64,000 nt of DNA from Lithobates sylvaticus (lineage: Eukaryota; Chordata; Amphibia; Anura; Ranidae): positions 33,913,026 through 33,977,025 of the forward strand of contig CM053029.1 of assembly GCA_028564925.1 (NCBI GenBank), written 5' to 3'. Of this stretch, positions 1 through 11,528 are shown piece by piece. Below the pieces are notes generated by a model, which worked only from the letters and a program-made list of their open reading frames with translations, did no database searches and was not told where the DNA came from. Each line of letters begins with the position of its first letter. The stretch's first letter is position 1. The position numbers and the translations under genes were made by a program.

Positions 1-108
1 GAGAAGAAATAAACGTCAAAACAAGTATTAGCATGTTGGGGAATTGAACCAGCAACCCCAGTGCTACTAGACAGAATTGTCACCCACTTAGCCAGCAGAC
101 AGCCTCTG
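1..108 (-). repeat. tRNA-type SINE head, partial
   Basis: Read on the minus strand, this stretch has an A-box-like sequence (tggctaagtggg, about 87-99) and a B-box-like sequence (ggttcaattcc, about 46-56) at tRNA-like spacing. Between them is the run agcactggggttgctggttc, which resembles the tRNA-derived head of common vertebrate SINEs. The body would run off the left edge of the window, so tail and target duplication cannot be seen. A decayed tRNA pseudogene is the alternative. Confidence 0.45.
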
Positions 109-1240
109 CAAAGTAGATTCATGGGCACCAGACACCTGTGCCCCCTGTCCAGGATTCACCCGGACAATTTGGATTTTAAATCATCTGTCAGGGTTTCAGT
201 CCACCTGAGACCTGGACATATTACCCAGACCAGGCTGTGGCTCCCCAAGTAAACGAGATAGTCATATACAAAACTGTTGCCGTTGTAGGCGGCTGTTTGG
301 CCTCACTGAAAGGTGATGATGTCAGCAAGGGCAATTTGGCCACACCCACTAGAGTGCTCTGTGCATTACATTACTACTCTCCTTGGGGCACCCAAATATG
401 TCTGTGCAACGCCAACCCGGCAGACTCCCAGACTTCTACAGGACAGCCACGCAGGGAAAAGCATCCAGCAAGATGCCACATCTGCACGTGAACAAGAACG
501 CTGTCTCCTATGGCAACAGTCTCCAACAGTTTACAATACAAGTGTAACAGTTGCTCCGGGTAATTAAGGCAAGTTCAAAACAAAATCTTGTGCCATTCTT
601 ATCAATAATAAAGACATTTGGCATTACCTGTTAGCTGCATACTTCTCCAGGCAGTGTCTACTCACCAGCCTCCCGGGCATAAATACTGCGCCACAGGCCC
701 TGCAGGAATAATGCTGGGGCGCTGGCTCTGGGGAAGAGGAGCAAAGACGTCTTCCTTGGAGCTCTTCTCCTGAGTGAGAGCGCCATCCGGGCTATGCTCC
801 TCTGAAGAACGTCCGCCTTGCCTTGGCGCAGCCATCTTTAGAGCGTAGGCGTGTGGGGCTGAAGCAAATCAAAGCCAATCCGCATGAGAGGGCATTCTTT
901 TTCCTGAAAACTTACCAATATGGTGGTCCCCACCCTAGTTGTTGAGGGTCTTTATATGAGCGGTAACTGACTCTTGATCTGTATAGAAATGGGAAGGCCA
1001 GCTGAGGTGAGGAGAGCTGAAAAGCGACAGAAGGATCAGGAGTAGATATAGGAGAAAGGATTCCACTTTCCTTTTTTTTAATTTATCTACATATACCTAC
1101 ATATGTACACATATACAAACATACCCACATACCTACACACATATACTGCAGAGGGTCAGTCTGGGGCGGGTTAGGAAAGGGTTAATTAAATAGGGTAGGA
1201 ACTTTTCCTTCAGCCCTGCTTACTGTCAGCTGAGCTGAAG
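109..1240. other. Unassigned intergenic sequence
   Basis: No coding, RNA or repeat structure could be supported here. The short open frames near 237-567 resemble no family I recognise. A CA/TA-rich patch of the type acatatac lies near 1085-1145. Confidence 0.5.
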
Positions 1241-1457
1241 ATGTCAGAGGAGAGTGTCTGCAGGTGTGTCATATTCAATTTATATATTTTTCTTCTATTG
1301 TGCTATTCAAATAATTTTTTTTTTAGGGCAAACGCATTTTTTTTGAATAGCATTTTCTGCATTTTTGCAGGTTTTGAGATAAACCTTTTATATACTCTGG
1401 GTGTATTCTGCTATTGCAAAAACACCCATTTAGGGCAAGATCCTACATTTGGAAAAT

Positions 1458-3320
1458 ATGAGGAGAACGTCAAAGAAGGGACGTGGCCTGGGTCGTGGTG
1501 CTGCTGGTGGAGCTCCTGTTGCAGGGAGAGGACGTGGTCGATCTGTGCCAGCTACACGCACAAGTGAAACACCTTCCTCAGGTGCGAGTAGGCGACAGAG
1601 CCTGCAGCGGTATTTGGTCGCGCCTAATGAGGCTGTACGAATGTTGAGGCCAGGACAAGTACAGGCGATAGTAGATTGGGTTGCTGACAGTGCCTCCGGT
1701 TACTTCACATTGTCTCCCACCCAGTCTTCTGATGAAAGTTCAGAGTTGGCACCTGCAGCCGATGTCCATCAGTCTTTCACCTCACCCCCTTTCAAATCAG
1801 CCAAGCAGTCTGAGCCCCAAATCATGCAGCAGTCTCTTTTGATGACTCTGTTAGCAGGGTTTCCCAGGGCCATCCACCTAGCCCTGCCCCAGAAGTGGAA
1901 GAGATTGTGTGCACCAATGCCCAACCACTTATATTTCATGATGAGTACATGGGAGGACCATCGCAGCATGTCTCGGATAATGACGAAACATAGGTGCCAA
2001 CTGCTGCTGCCGACCGACAAGGAGGGCAGGGGTGAAGACTGGGTGGAAGATGATGTGGAGGACGATGAGGTCCTCGACCCCACATGGAATCAACGTCATG
2101 CAGGTGACCAGTGTGGTTCGAGAGGCGGTGGTCGCACAGAGCCACCAGCACAGCAGAAGAGGGAGCAGGGTGCAAAAGCGTAGCGTACGTCCCCTAGACA
2201 TTACGTCTGCTACTGCCCAACGCAGCAAGGAACCAAGCACACCAAAGCCAAGTCCAAGGTGTTCCCTAGCGTGGCAGTTCTTCAGACAATGTGCTGATGA
2301 CAAGACACGAGTGGTTTGCACGCTGTGCAATCAGAACCTGAAGCGAGGCATAAACGTTCTCAACCTGAGCACAACCTGCATGACCAGGCATCTAAGTGCA
2401 AAGCACGAGATGCAGTGGAGTAGACACCTCAAAAACCAAGAAAGGTCTCTGGCTCCTCCTGCTTCCTCTTCTGCTGCAGTCTCGGCCTCTTCATCCACCT
2501 CTGTAGTAACAGTGACACCTGCCAACCCGCAAACAGAGGATCTACCAGCAACACTACCACCTGGGTCACCAACCATCTCCACAATGTCCCTTGGAAGCGT
2601 TCAGCTCTCTATTTCCCAAACACTGGAGCAGAAGAGGAAGTACCCCCCTAGCCACCCCGCGATCCCTGGCCCTGAATGCCAGCATTTCAAAATTCCTCGC
2701 CTTCGAAATGCTGTCATACGCAGAGTTTTAAAAGCCTGATGGCATTGGCTGTCCCACAGTACGTCGTGCCCAGCCGCCACTACTTTTCCAGGCGAGCCAT
2801 CCCTTCCCTGCGCAACCAAGTGGGGGACAAAATCAGGTGTGCACTGCGCAACGCCATCTGTGGCAAGGTCCACCTAACTACGGATGCGTGGACCAGTAAG
2901 CACGGTCAGGGGTGTTATATCTCCCTAACAGACCCCGGGGTAAATGCAGTGGCGGCTGGGCCTGAGGCGGATAGCAGTTTGGCGCATGTCCTTCCACCAC
3001 CGAGGATTGCAGGGCGCTTCAGTTTGCCTCCTGTTGCTAACTCCTCATACTCCGCTTCCTCATCCTCTACCGCCTCCTCATCCGGTCAGCGTAACACCTT
3101 CACCACCAACTTCAGCACAGCCAGGGGTAAACGACAGCAGGCAGTTTTAAAACTTTCCTGTTTGGGGGAAAAACCCCACACCACGTAGGAGTTGTGGAGG
3201 GACATGGAACAACAGACCGATGAGTGGTTGGTGGCAGTGAGCCTCAAGCCCGGCCTGGTGGTGTGCGATAATGGCCGAAATCTCGTAGCAGTTCTGGGCC
3301 TAGCCGGTTTGATGCACATC
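1458..3320 (+). pseudogene. hAT transposase, BED-finger type, decayed and 3'-truncated
   Basis: The first methionine is at 1458; the in-frame TTG just upstream is not a plausible eukaryotic start. The N-terminus is rich in RG/GR. A BED zinc finger with CTLC and HLSAKH lies at about 2310-2410. The RNase-H-like core starts with TTDAWTS near 2873-2899 and continues to VVCDNG near 3259-3277. The parts sit in several frames, so there are multiple frameshifts and stops. Homology stops near 3320, before the conserved CMAHVLNLVV stretch and the C-terminal dimerisation domain seen in the neighbouring hAT. hAT transposases cut and paste DNA and leave 8-bp target duplications. The outer ends of this copy could not be found. 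Family call is firm; boundaries are approximate. Confidence 0.8.
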
Positions 3321-4090
3321 CCTTACAGAACCTTACTCGACAGTCCACATCAGAGTCTCCCCTTCCATCAGGGTCTCCATCAGAGTCCCTTACTTGCATC
3401 AGAGCCTACCCTACACACAAACTTCTGACCGGACAGTTCGCAAACGCGATCGCGCAAACGTGCCCAAATGTTCGCGAACCACAGGTTCGCGGCAGGCCCC
3501 ATTCATTTTAATGGCAGGCGAACATTAAAAACATCCAGGTCATATTTGCAGCCACAAAATACTTACTAGCTGTGCACACATAGTCCCATTACATGGACAC
3601 TGACATACCAGAAGTATTAAGTGAATCTGGGATCCACAACAACAAGCATTCTTTTTTTATCCGTGAAATCTTGTCAATTCAGGAGCGCATGAAGGCCATG
3701 GAGGAGAGGCAAGGTCAGACCAGGCTATGATGGGGGTGCAGGAGATGATCAGTGCCACAGTCAGGGCAGCGCAGTCCTGTGCCAGTGTCCCAGTGTGCCA
3801 ACCTGTGCTTGAGCCCCTGACCCCTCCCTCTGCCCGGCCCTTACCCCCACATATGCAGGGCTCCACTGCGGTGGTTCGGAGGTGCCAGTCCAGTGCTAAT
3901 CCTCAGCCATGGTGCTGGCACTGCCTGCTGATTGGCTTCTCCGCTGCTATCTCCCTCACTGACACCAGCACTGAGATAGAACACTGACACCAGCACCGAG
4001 ATAGAGAGCACTGACACCAGCACCGAGATAGAGAGCACTGACACCAGCACTGACAACAGCAACTCGCTGCAGGACCCAAAAATATGACAC
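3321..4090. other. Mixed repeat-derived sequence with a short minisatellite
   Basis: Near 3430-3530 the sequence is dense in ttcgc/gcgaa motifs like those found just inside hAT ends. From about 3955 to 4050 a unit of about 27 bp (core actgacaccagcac plus gagatagag) is repeated roughly three to four times. A short open stretch near 3690-3990 resembles nothing I can name. Confidence 0.45.
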
Positions 4091-4388
4091 CGCTCAACCT
4101 CTTCAAACAGGAGGGTACGGGCATATAGTACGATGTGCTTTTTTTCTACAAGTGAGCCAAAGGTAGAAAAATGGTCCGTGTGCTAGATAAATTGTTTATA
4201 CAGTTATGCATATACATGGTCTACTGGTCACGTGTTGAATTCCTCCGAGATCCATGCCTCATTCATTTTTAGAAATGTGAGGTAGTCAACACTGTCGTGA
4301 GCTAGGCGAGTGCGCTTATCGGCAGTGGCGGTGCGTGCATAGAGGGCGCAGGAGCGCCGCCCCCCCTCTCCTGCCCCGCTCTATCACC

Positions 4389-4766
4389 AATAGATAGATT
4401 CATGCATTGCATGAATCTATCTATTGTCACCGCTGCCGCCCCCTATTCAGGTGTCCGGCCCCTGATCGGGCGCCGGGCATCTGAATTACAGTGTGGGGGG
4501 GTGTTGCTGGAAGCGCCCCTATTAGAGCTGTAAGCTCTAATAGGGGACCTTATTAGAGCGGTGTGCTCTAATAGGCTTCCCTAAGTGTAAACAGCGGGCG
4601 CAATGCTTTGCGTTCGCTGCTTACACAGTATTGTGTTAGGGAAGCGAATACATCGCTTCCCTAACACAGACCCGCCTCTCAGCCAATCAGGTTGCCAGGT
4701 CTGTTACCTGTCACCTGATTGGCTGAAGTCACAGGCGCTGTGATTGGACGCTAGGCGTCCAATCAC
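4389..4766. repeat. Series of perfect hairpins inside the MITE
   Basis: Inverted repeats follow one another: 4389-4425 (18-bp arms, 1-nt loop), 4516-4546 (14-bp arms, 3-nt loop), 4551-4573 (9-bp arms), about 4583-4626 (imperfect), 4632-4668 (16-bp arms, 5-nt loop), 4679-4726 (14-bp arms) and 4740-4766 (12-bp arms, 3-nt loop). All but the one marked imperfect have perfectly matching arms. Confidence 0.9.
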
Positions 4767-4861
4767 TGCAGAAGAAGACAGGAGGAGCGCGGGAGAAGAC
4801 ATCCGACGGAGACACCGCTCGTCGCCTGACGCCGTCACCAGCTGCACACCGGGACAAGGTA

Positions 4862-5318
4862 AGTGCAGAGGGCAGGCAGGGGGCACAGTGGCAGCACTTG
4901 AGGGGCACAGTGGCAGCACTTAAGGGCACAGTGGCAGCACTTAAGGGGCACAGTGGCAGCACTTAAGGGGCACAATGGCAGAACTTGGGGCACAGTGGCA
5001 GAACTTGGGGCACAATGGCAGAACTTGGGGCACAATGGCAGAACTTGGGGCACAATGGCAGAACTTGGGGCACAATGGCAGAACTTGGGGCACAGTGGCA
5101 GCACTTGGGGCACAGTGGCAGCACTTGGGGCACAGTGGCAGCACTTAAGGGGCACAGTGGCAGAACTTGGGGCACAGTGGCAGCACTTGGGGCACAGTGG
5201 CAGCACTTGGGGCACAGTGGCAGCGTTTGATGGGCACAGTGGCAGCACTTGGGGCACAGTGGCAGCGTTTAATGGGCACAGTGGCAGCGTTTAATGGGCA
5301 CAGTGGCAGCGTTTGTTT
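4862..5318 (+). repeat. 20-bp minisatellite (ggcacagtggcagcacttgg)
   Basis: More than 20 head-to-tail copies of a unit of about 20 bp, with 22-bp variants (ttaagg instead of ttgg) and a last block with gcgttt in place of gcactt. It is open in several frames, which explains repetitive translations such as LPLCP that are not genes. Confidence 0.95.
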
Positions 5319-8300
5319 GCGCCCCCCCAAAAATTTTGAGCACCAGCCGCCACTGCTTATCGGTCACGATCCCCCCTGCTGCGCTGAACATCCTTTCGTA
5401 CAGGACACTGGACAAGGGGCAAGCCAACAGTTCCATTGCAAATTGTGCAAGCTCTGGCCAGAGGTCAAGCCTGCCCACCCAGTAATCCAGGGGTTCATCA
5501 CTTCTCAGAGCATCCACATCGGCCGTTAACCCGATGTAGTCGGACACCTGTCGGTCTAGGCGCTCCCTGATGCTGGATCCGGATGACACCTGTCTAGGGG
5601 GTGGCTGGAAGAATGATCTCATATCAGAAGTGACCAACACATCTTCAAACCGCCCTCTTCTTGCAGGCGCTGTTGGATTGGTACCCGCAACTCTTTCTCT
5701 GGGAGTAGAAATTCCTCTGCCAGTGCACGCAAAAGCAGAATGCAGCATTTCTCTAAGCAAAGCCTGCAAGTGCTCCATTCTGACAGCCCTCTGTGATGGT
5801 GGTAACATTTCTGCCATTTTTTGTTTGTAACGGGGGTCTAAGTACGTTGCCACCCAGTACTGGTCCTTGACCTTTATACTTTGTTTACGGGGGTCCCTCT
5901 TAAAACACTGGAGCATGAAGGGCCCCATTTGCACTAAACTGGAAGCGGTGTGGTGGCCTGGCTCCTGCTCATCATCCAGGATAATGTCATCCTCCTCGTT
6001 CGCCTCCCTCCATCCACGGACAACAACAGGGATCCCAGAAAGGTTTAAAGCATGCTCTTCTTGCTCCTCCTCATCCGCCCCGGCACCATCCTCCTCTGAC
6101 TCCTCTTCAGACTCCTATTGTTGACTTTTCTCAGATAGAGTATTCCCCCCTGGTAATTCATCCAGCATTGTGACTTCCTCATCTTCCTGCTCCTGCTCCT
6201 CGACAGCTTGATCAATGACACATTGCAATGCACGCTCCATAAAGAAGGCGTAAGGTACGATGTCACTGATGGTGCCATGGCTGTGACTGACCAGTTTGGT
6301 GATCTCATCAAATGGCCGCAGAAGTCTGCATGCGTTGCGCATGAGCAGCCACTGGCACGGTGAAAAAAAACAAGCTCCCAGAACCTGTTCTGCCGCAGAG
6401 TTCGTACAGGTAGTCGTTAACTGCACGTTTCTGCTGGAGCAGCCTATCAAGCATATACAAGGTTGAGTTCCATCGCGTCGGGCAATCACGAATAAGACAT
6501 CTGACTGGCAGATTGTGACACCGCTGAATGTCAGCAAGGCGAGCCATGGCCGTGTACGATCTTCTGAAATGGGCCGAGATTTTCCTTGCCTGCCGCAAGA
6601 TGTCCTGGACCCCAGGGTATTTGACAACGAATCGCTGCACGACCAAGTTTAAGACGTGTGCCATGCATGGCACATGTATAATTTTGCCCTGTTTCAACGC
6701 GCTCAGCAGATTGGCACCGTTGTCGCACACCACTTTACCAACTGTCAAATTGAGCGGTGTTAGCCACTGATCTGCCTGTGAATGCAAAGCTGAAAGGAGT
6801 GCAGGGCCAGTGTGGCTCCTGGCTTCCAGGCACAAAAGACACAGCATGGCAACGTCTCACCTGGCATGTCGAATAGGTTCTGGGGATCTTGGGCGGCGCA
6901 GCGGAAGAGGCGGTAGCAGCGGAAAAGGAGGAGTCAGCCAAGGAGGAGAGGGAGGATGGAGTAGGAGGAGGAGAAGAAGAGGCAGGCCTGCATGCAATCC
7001 ATGGCGGTAAAACCAAATCTACACGGGTGCCACGCGTTACATGCTTGACGGCTTTCAGAAGGTTCACCCAGTGGGCAGTAAAAGTTATATACCTTCCTTG
7101 CCCCTGTTTGCTAGACCACGTGTCTGTGGTCGGATGTATCTTGGCACCGACACTGTGTGCCAGAGATACATTCACTTGCCGCTGAACATGGCCATATAGT
7201 TCTGGGATGCCCTTCTGTGAGAAATACTTCCTTCCTGGGACCTTCCATTGTGGTGTTCCAATGGCCACAAATTTTCAAAAGGCCTCCGAGTCCACCATTT
7301 TATATGGCAGTAGTTGGCGGGCTATCAGTTCTGACAAGCCAGCGGTCAACCGTTGGGCAAGAGGGTTATCCGGCGTCATCATTTTTTTACACTCAAACAT
7401 TTGGCCCACGGAAGCCTGCCTTTTTCCAGAAAAAGCATGATGGAAGGTAGAGTGGAGGACAATTCTGAGGACAGAGGAGAAGTAGAAGAGGCTGGAGGGT
7501 GAGAGCATGGAGTGTGGCTTTGTGGGTTCTTATGGCGTTGCTCCCACTGGGCTCAGTGATGGCAGCTCATGTGCCTTCTTAAGGCGGTCGTCCCTAGGTG
7601 AGTTTTGGGCTTACCGCGACTTATGCGTTGACTGCAAAGGCTGCAGATGGCAACATTATTGTCAGCAGTGGACACGTTAAAAAAATTCACACTGCGGAGC
7701 CATGTGCCGGCGTCCGGGGAGCTCCAGATGTGACCGTACATGGTTTATGGCTCGCGCCTGATACATTAGCAGTCTGGTTTGTCCCTCCTGTGCAATTTAA
7801 GTTCTGCCTGCTTCTCCTCCCTATCTGCTGGTCCATCTCTCTCTCTGAACTCCCCTCCTCTTCTTCTCTTGTGGGCACCCACATGACGTCCCTAGACACG
7901 TCATCAGTGACGTCACCTTCCCCACCACTATAATTAGAGATCTCGGAGTAGGCAGCAACAGCGGGGACCAACCTCCTTGGGCTGATCTGGGTACTATCGT
8001 CAGACTGCTGAGTGGAGGTTGTTGCTACCTCCTCTTCCTGATCCAATACCAAGAATGGCTGCGCATCGGAAATGTCTTGTGATGATGGATCAGAAAATAA
8101 TTCCTGTGACTCAAGCGGAGGGTATATGGTTGTGTTGGTGGTAGTGTCTTTGGGGGTGCACACAGAAGAGAGTGAAGGGTGCAGAAGAGTTAGGCTGAGT
8201 GAGTCACTCAACCAAGTCTGGTGCGTCCTTTGACTTAATCGAACGCACCTTCTGCAACTTCCCTAGCCCTACCACCTCTGCGGAAGGGCCTGCCTCTTCC

Positions 8301-8380
8301 TCTGCCTGTCATTTTTTAAATGACCCTGTGACAAATGTCTCTAGAGAAGTGCAGTATATGTGGAAGAAGGTATATAACAC

Positions 8381-8826
8381 CCTGCTCCAAACAGCAAATG
8401 CTCTCCCTACACTAAGAAAAGACAGCTGCAGAATCGCTCAGCACTGCAGTGAACTATAATATGCTTTCTATATTTGAAAGTATATTTTAAGTGTATTACA
8501 CCCCTATATACTGTATACCTATACCAGTCCTTAAAATGACTTTTGTGGACCTAATAGTAGCTAGTGATTACACAGACTTTCCCTGCTCCAAACAGCAAAT
8601 GCTCTCCCTACACTGAGAAAAGACAGCTGCAGAATTGCTCAGCACTGCAGTGAACTATAATATGCTTTCTATATTTGAAAGTATATTTTAAGTGTATTAC
8701 ACCCCTATATACTGTACACCTATACCAATCTTTAAAAGGACTTTTGTGGACCTAATAGTAGCTAGTGATTACACAGACTGTCCCTGCTCCACACAGCATC
8801 CTATCCCTACACTGACAAAAGACAGA
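8381..8826. repeat. 200-bp tandem repeat in the hAT leader
   Basis: The segment starting ccctgctccaaacagcaaat at 8381 is repeated almost exactly at 8581, with a shortened third copy from about 8781. It lies upstream of the minus-strand hAT transposase start, so it may be part of its leader or promoter. Confidence 0.85.
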
Positions 8827-9446
8827 ATGTAAAATGGCAGCCAGATCAGGTCTATTTATAAGGTAGGGGGTATGTCCATGTGCTAAAATGTCTCAATTGG
8901 CTGTCCTGTACCCCATGATGGATGTGTCATGGGTCAAAGTTCTTCACAATGTAAAAGAATATGGCTGCCGCGAACAGCGCCATATGTCCGCCGGTTTGGC
9001 AAATCGCGAACGAGCAAAGTTCGCCGCGAACCGACCGCCGGGCGAACCACAAGGCCATCTCTACATGTGAATGCTGGGGCAAGCACATGATTGGTTGTTA
9101 GGATGCTCGTTGTCCAAGCAACCAAAAATGGTACGGTACAATGACAGTGACAGTAATGATAGTAGAGTCATAGGAATCTGTTCTGGAGACTGAAGGTTGG
9201 ATTGTGGAAGATGGAGATAAACAGAAACCATAAGCTAACCTAAAGACTTTTGTGAGAGGTGACTGACTAATGGTTTGAATAGTGCTTTTTGGTGTTTTGG
9301 TGTTTGGTGTACAACCGACGCCATTTTTTAATAGATCCGATTATTCATTTGGAAGTATACACACTAGGGATGAGCTTCGAGTTTGAGTCGAACGTAAGTT
9401 TTTCCAGAGACTGGGAGGTTACAATTTCCTGGTCCTCCTGGACAAC

Positions 9447-9884
9447 ATGTTGCTGAGGCTTCGGTCAGTCACAGAAGAAGGCGGCCGTCTGACTGATGCA
9501 TTCAGACAATTTTTTAGTCCGCAGCCCCAAGGTATGATCGGTTCCAGCAACCATTGCCAGCGTCTGATTCACATGGTGCAGGAAAACCTAGGGGCAAGAT
9601 CAGACTTGGACACTTTTCCCACCGAAAATCCTCTGGGTTACTGGGTCTTGAGGATGGATCACTGTCCAGAGCTTGCACAGTATGCAATTGAGCTACTGGC
9701 CTGTCCTGCATCCAGCGTTCTTTCCAAACGCACATTCAGTGCTGCTGGAGGCTTTGTAACCGATCACAGGGTGCGCCTGTCCACCGAATTGGTCGATCGA
9801 CTGATCTTCATAAAAATGAATCCGTCTTGGATCACCAGCTACCAAGCACCTGATGCTGATGTAACCGAATATTTTTTTTTTTAA
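9447..9884 (+). pseudogene. hAT transposase, C-terminal fragment
   Basis: An uninterrupted frame of 145 residues from an ATG. It carries the hAT dimerisation domain: NPLGYWVLRMDHCPELAQYA, then CPASSVLSKRTFSAAGG and FVTDHRVRLS, then LIFIKMN close to the stop. These correspond to the last part of the longer hAT transposase on the other strand at 4228-5800. Everything upstream (BED finger and RNase-H core) is missing; only about 80 bp separate the element's terminal sequence from this frame, so a large internal deletion joined end and tail. It cannot act as a transposase alone. The frame may persist because the deletion is recent. Confidence 0.85.
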
Positions 9885-10023
9885 TGTGAGATCCCTTCAA
9901 GACTGCCTATGCTGATGCTGAGTGACTATCCTGTTATGCTGAGTGACTATTCTCTTCCTCCTCAATGTTCATGCTGATAGCTTGTAAGAACAATTTTGGT
10001 TTTGGGCACTGCCAACAGTGGCT

Positions 10024-10610
10024 AAGGCCCAATTTTTTTGCCCCTGTTTAACAGAGGCGTGTAATTACAAATTTTGATGCAATACTTTGCAGCAGGGCTC
10101 ATTCCTGCGCTCCAACTAGAGTATCTGTGAGGGGTTGCAGTGTTGTGGCACCAGCACCAGTGCCTAAGGACTCATTTTTCTGCCCCTGTTTAACTGGGGC
10201 ATGTAATTACAATTTTTGATGCAATACTTTGCAGCAGGGCTCATTCCTGCGCTCCAACTAGAGTACCTGTGAGGGGTTGCAGTGTTGTGGCACCAGCACT
10301 GGTGCCTTAGGCCCAATTTTTCAGCACCTGTATAACAGGGGCATGTAATTACAATTTTTGATCTAATATTTCACAGCAGGGCCCGTTCCTGCGCCCACCA
10401 AGAGTAACTGTGAGGCCTTACAGTGTGGTGGCAACACCACCACACTGTCCACTACCAAAGGCCCAATTTTTCGGACCCTGTTCAACAGGGGTATGTAATT
10501 ACTATTCTTGATCTAATATTTCACAGCAGGGCCTGTTCCTGCACCCACCAGGAGTAACTGTGAGGGCTTACAGTGTTGTGGCAACACCAACACCTAAGGC
10601 CCAAATTTCT
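10024..10610 (+). repeat. 142-bp tandem repeat downstream of the hAT fragment
   Basis: A unit beginning aaggcccaattttt, followed by cccctgtttaacagggg-like and gcagcagggct motifs, recurs at about 10024, 10166, 10309, 10456 and 10597. Copies diverge moderately from each other, which points to an old array in the 3' region of the hAT. Confidence 0.85.
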
Positions 10611-10625
10611 GCAGAGTATATAGGG

Positions 10626-11001
10626 CAGGCCCCTACTTTCAAACATCCAACTTACAAACGACTCCTACTTGCAAACGGAAGGAGACAACAGGAAGTGAGA
10701 GGAAATCTACCCCAAGGAAGGGAAATTCTCTCCTGTAAGAGTTCCTTGTTTCACTAAAAACCCCAAATTTTCAAAATCCAATTGTCATTGGTACAAAAAG
10801 TGAGGTGAAATCTTCTGAACAGGTGCACAGACAGCAAAACAAATGTTACAGGGGTGATAACCCTTTCCTATGTTTTCCAAAAAGCATAAAAATTGATTTT
10901 TTGGCTGAAGCTACACGTAAAAGTTCAAAATTGCAAACAGATTCTACTTAAGAACAAACCTACAGTCCCTGTCTTGTTTGCACCGCCTGTATACTGCTGT
11001 T
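10626..11001. mobile_element. 376-bp short insertion with 14-bp direct repeats
   Basis: The block is bounded by cagagtatataggg at 10612-10625 and 11002-11015. The long flanking repeat suggests insertion by a LINE-like priming mechanism, as for SINEs, but I see no clear tRNA boxes or A-tail. Class is left open. Confidence 0.6.
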
Positions 11002-11015
11002 CAGAGTATATAGGG

Positions 11016-11528
11016 TCTGGGGGCCCCACGCCTTTCCTTTTTTTATTTGGGTGCGGGGTTCCCCTTAATATCCATACAATACCCAAAGGGGCTGGTAATG
11101 GGCTGGGGGGGGCGTTTCTCAATGATTTTCATCCATATTGCCGGGACCAGACATGACATTAAAGCGGATTTCCACCCTAAAGTGGAACTTCTGCTAATCG
11201 GATTCCTCCGTATAATACAGGTATCTGCCCCGCCCATACCGAGGATGCCCGCCCATATCCGAGGGTTCCCGTTGTGTCTTGGGAAACACACAGTTCCCAG
11301 GACACAACGGGGACCAATAAAGACGCGCAGCGCGACTCACGCATGCGCAGTGGTTGCCCGGCTGTGAAGCCATAGCTGGGTGCCCACAGTTGCAATGCCG
11401 GCGCAGGTATTTGTAGCTGCTGACTTTTAATATTTTTGGTGTAATTTTGAACAGGGACTTTTCTAAACACGGGAAACATGCGCCACTTTACAGGCATACT
11501 ATAGACACCCCCCAGGCACGATATTTAA
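11016..11528. repeat. Fragment of the palindromic module
   Basis: It includes gtgcggggttccccttaata and, near 11440-11515, acacgggaaacatgcg then tagacaccccccagg, all shared with the palindromic modules near 25-27 kb and 35-36 kb. The divergent promoter and central part are absent. The stretch from 11161 (taaagcggatttccac) may be a separate short repeat. Confidence 0.55.

Larger units (their letters stand above)
4323..5355. mobile_element. hAT-type MITE with 8-bp target duplication
   Basis: The element begins cagtggcgg and ends ccgccactg, so it has inverted ends, and it is flanked by perfect 8-bp direct repeats cttatcgg at 4315-4322 and 5356-5363. An 8-bp duplication and CAGTGGCG-type ends are hAT features. 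It carries no transposase. Its left part is a run of hairpins (4389-4766) and its right part is a 20-bp minisatellite. It interrupts the older hAT transposase between the codons for DK and RTRL, so it is younger than that element. Confidence 0.88.
4228..8312 (-). pseudogene. hAT transposase, BED-finger type, decayed
   Basis: Likely start is the ATG at 8310-8312, followed by TGRGRGRPFRRGG, similar to the RG-rich start of the other hAT at 1458. In order on the minus strand: a BED finger (CSLC and HMSCHH, about 7553-7650), the RNase-H core beginning TTDTWSSKQGQG (about 7125-7160), VVCDNGANL then CMAHVLNLVV (about 6650-6750), PTRWNSTLYML near 6470, an acidic stretch near 6180, and the C-terminal dimerisation domain with SSVLYERMFSAAGG near 5380-5420. 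A MITE splits the last part, and the frame resumes on its far side with RTRLAHDSVDYLTFLKMN to a stop at 4228-4230. Several frame changes separate the domains. Net coding length without the MITE is about 3 kb. Confidence 0.85.
3425..9065 (-). mobile_element. Near-complete but decayed autonomous hAT element
   Basis: This is a minus-strand hAT with its transposase at 4228-8312. Both outer flanks (about 3430-3530 and 8970-9060) carry clustered ttcgcg/gcgaac motifs, as expected for subterminal transposase-binding repeats. The 5' leader contains a 200-bp tandem repeat. A hAT MITE is inserted in the last coding part at 4323-5355. I did not find a convincing target duplication, so the two ends are estimates and the left end could belong to another element. 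Confidence 0.5.

Noticed and set aside
3690-3990. Possible Myb/SANT-like protein fragment
   Set aside because: Only a vague resemblance in composition; no conserved tryptophan pattern could be seen.
4835-5330. Several long overlapping frames on both strands with LPLCP or GHSGST repeats
   Set aside because: All are translations of the 20-bp minisatellite, which is open in several frames; there is no start, domain or conservation to support a protein.
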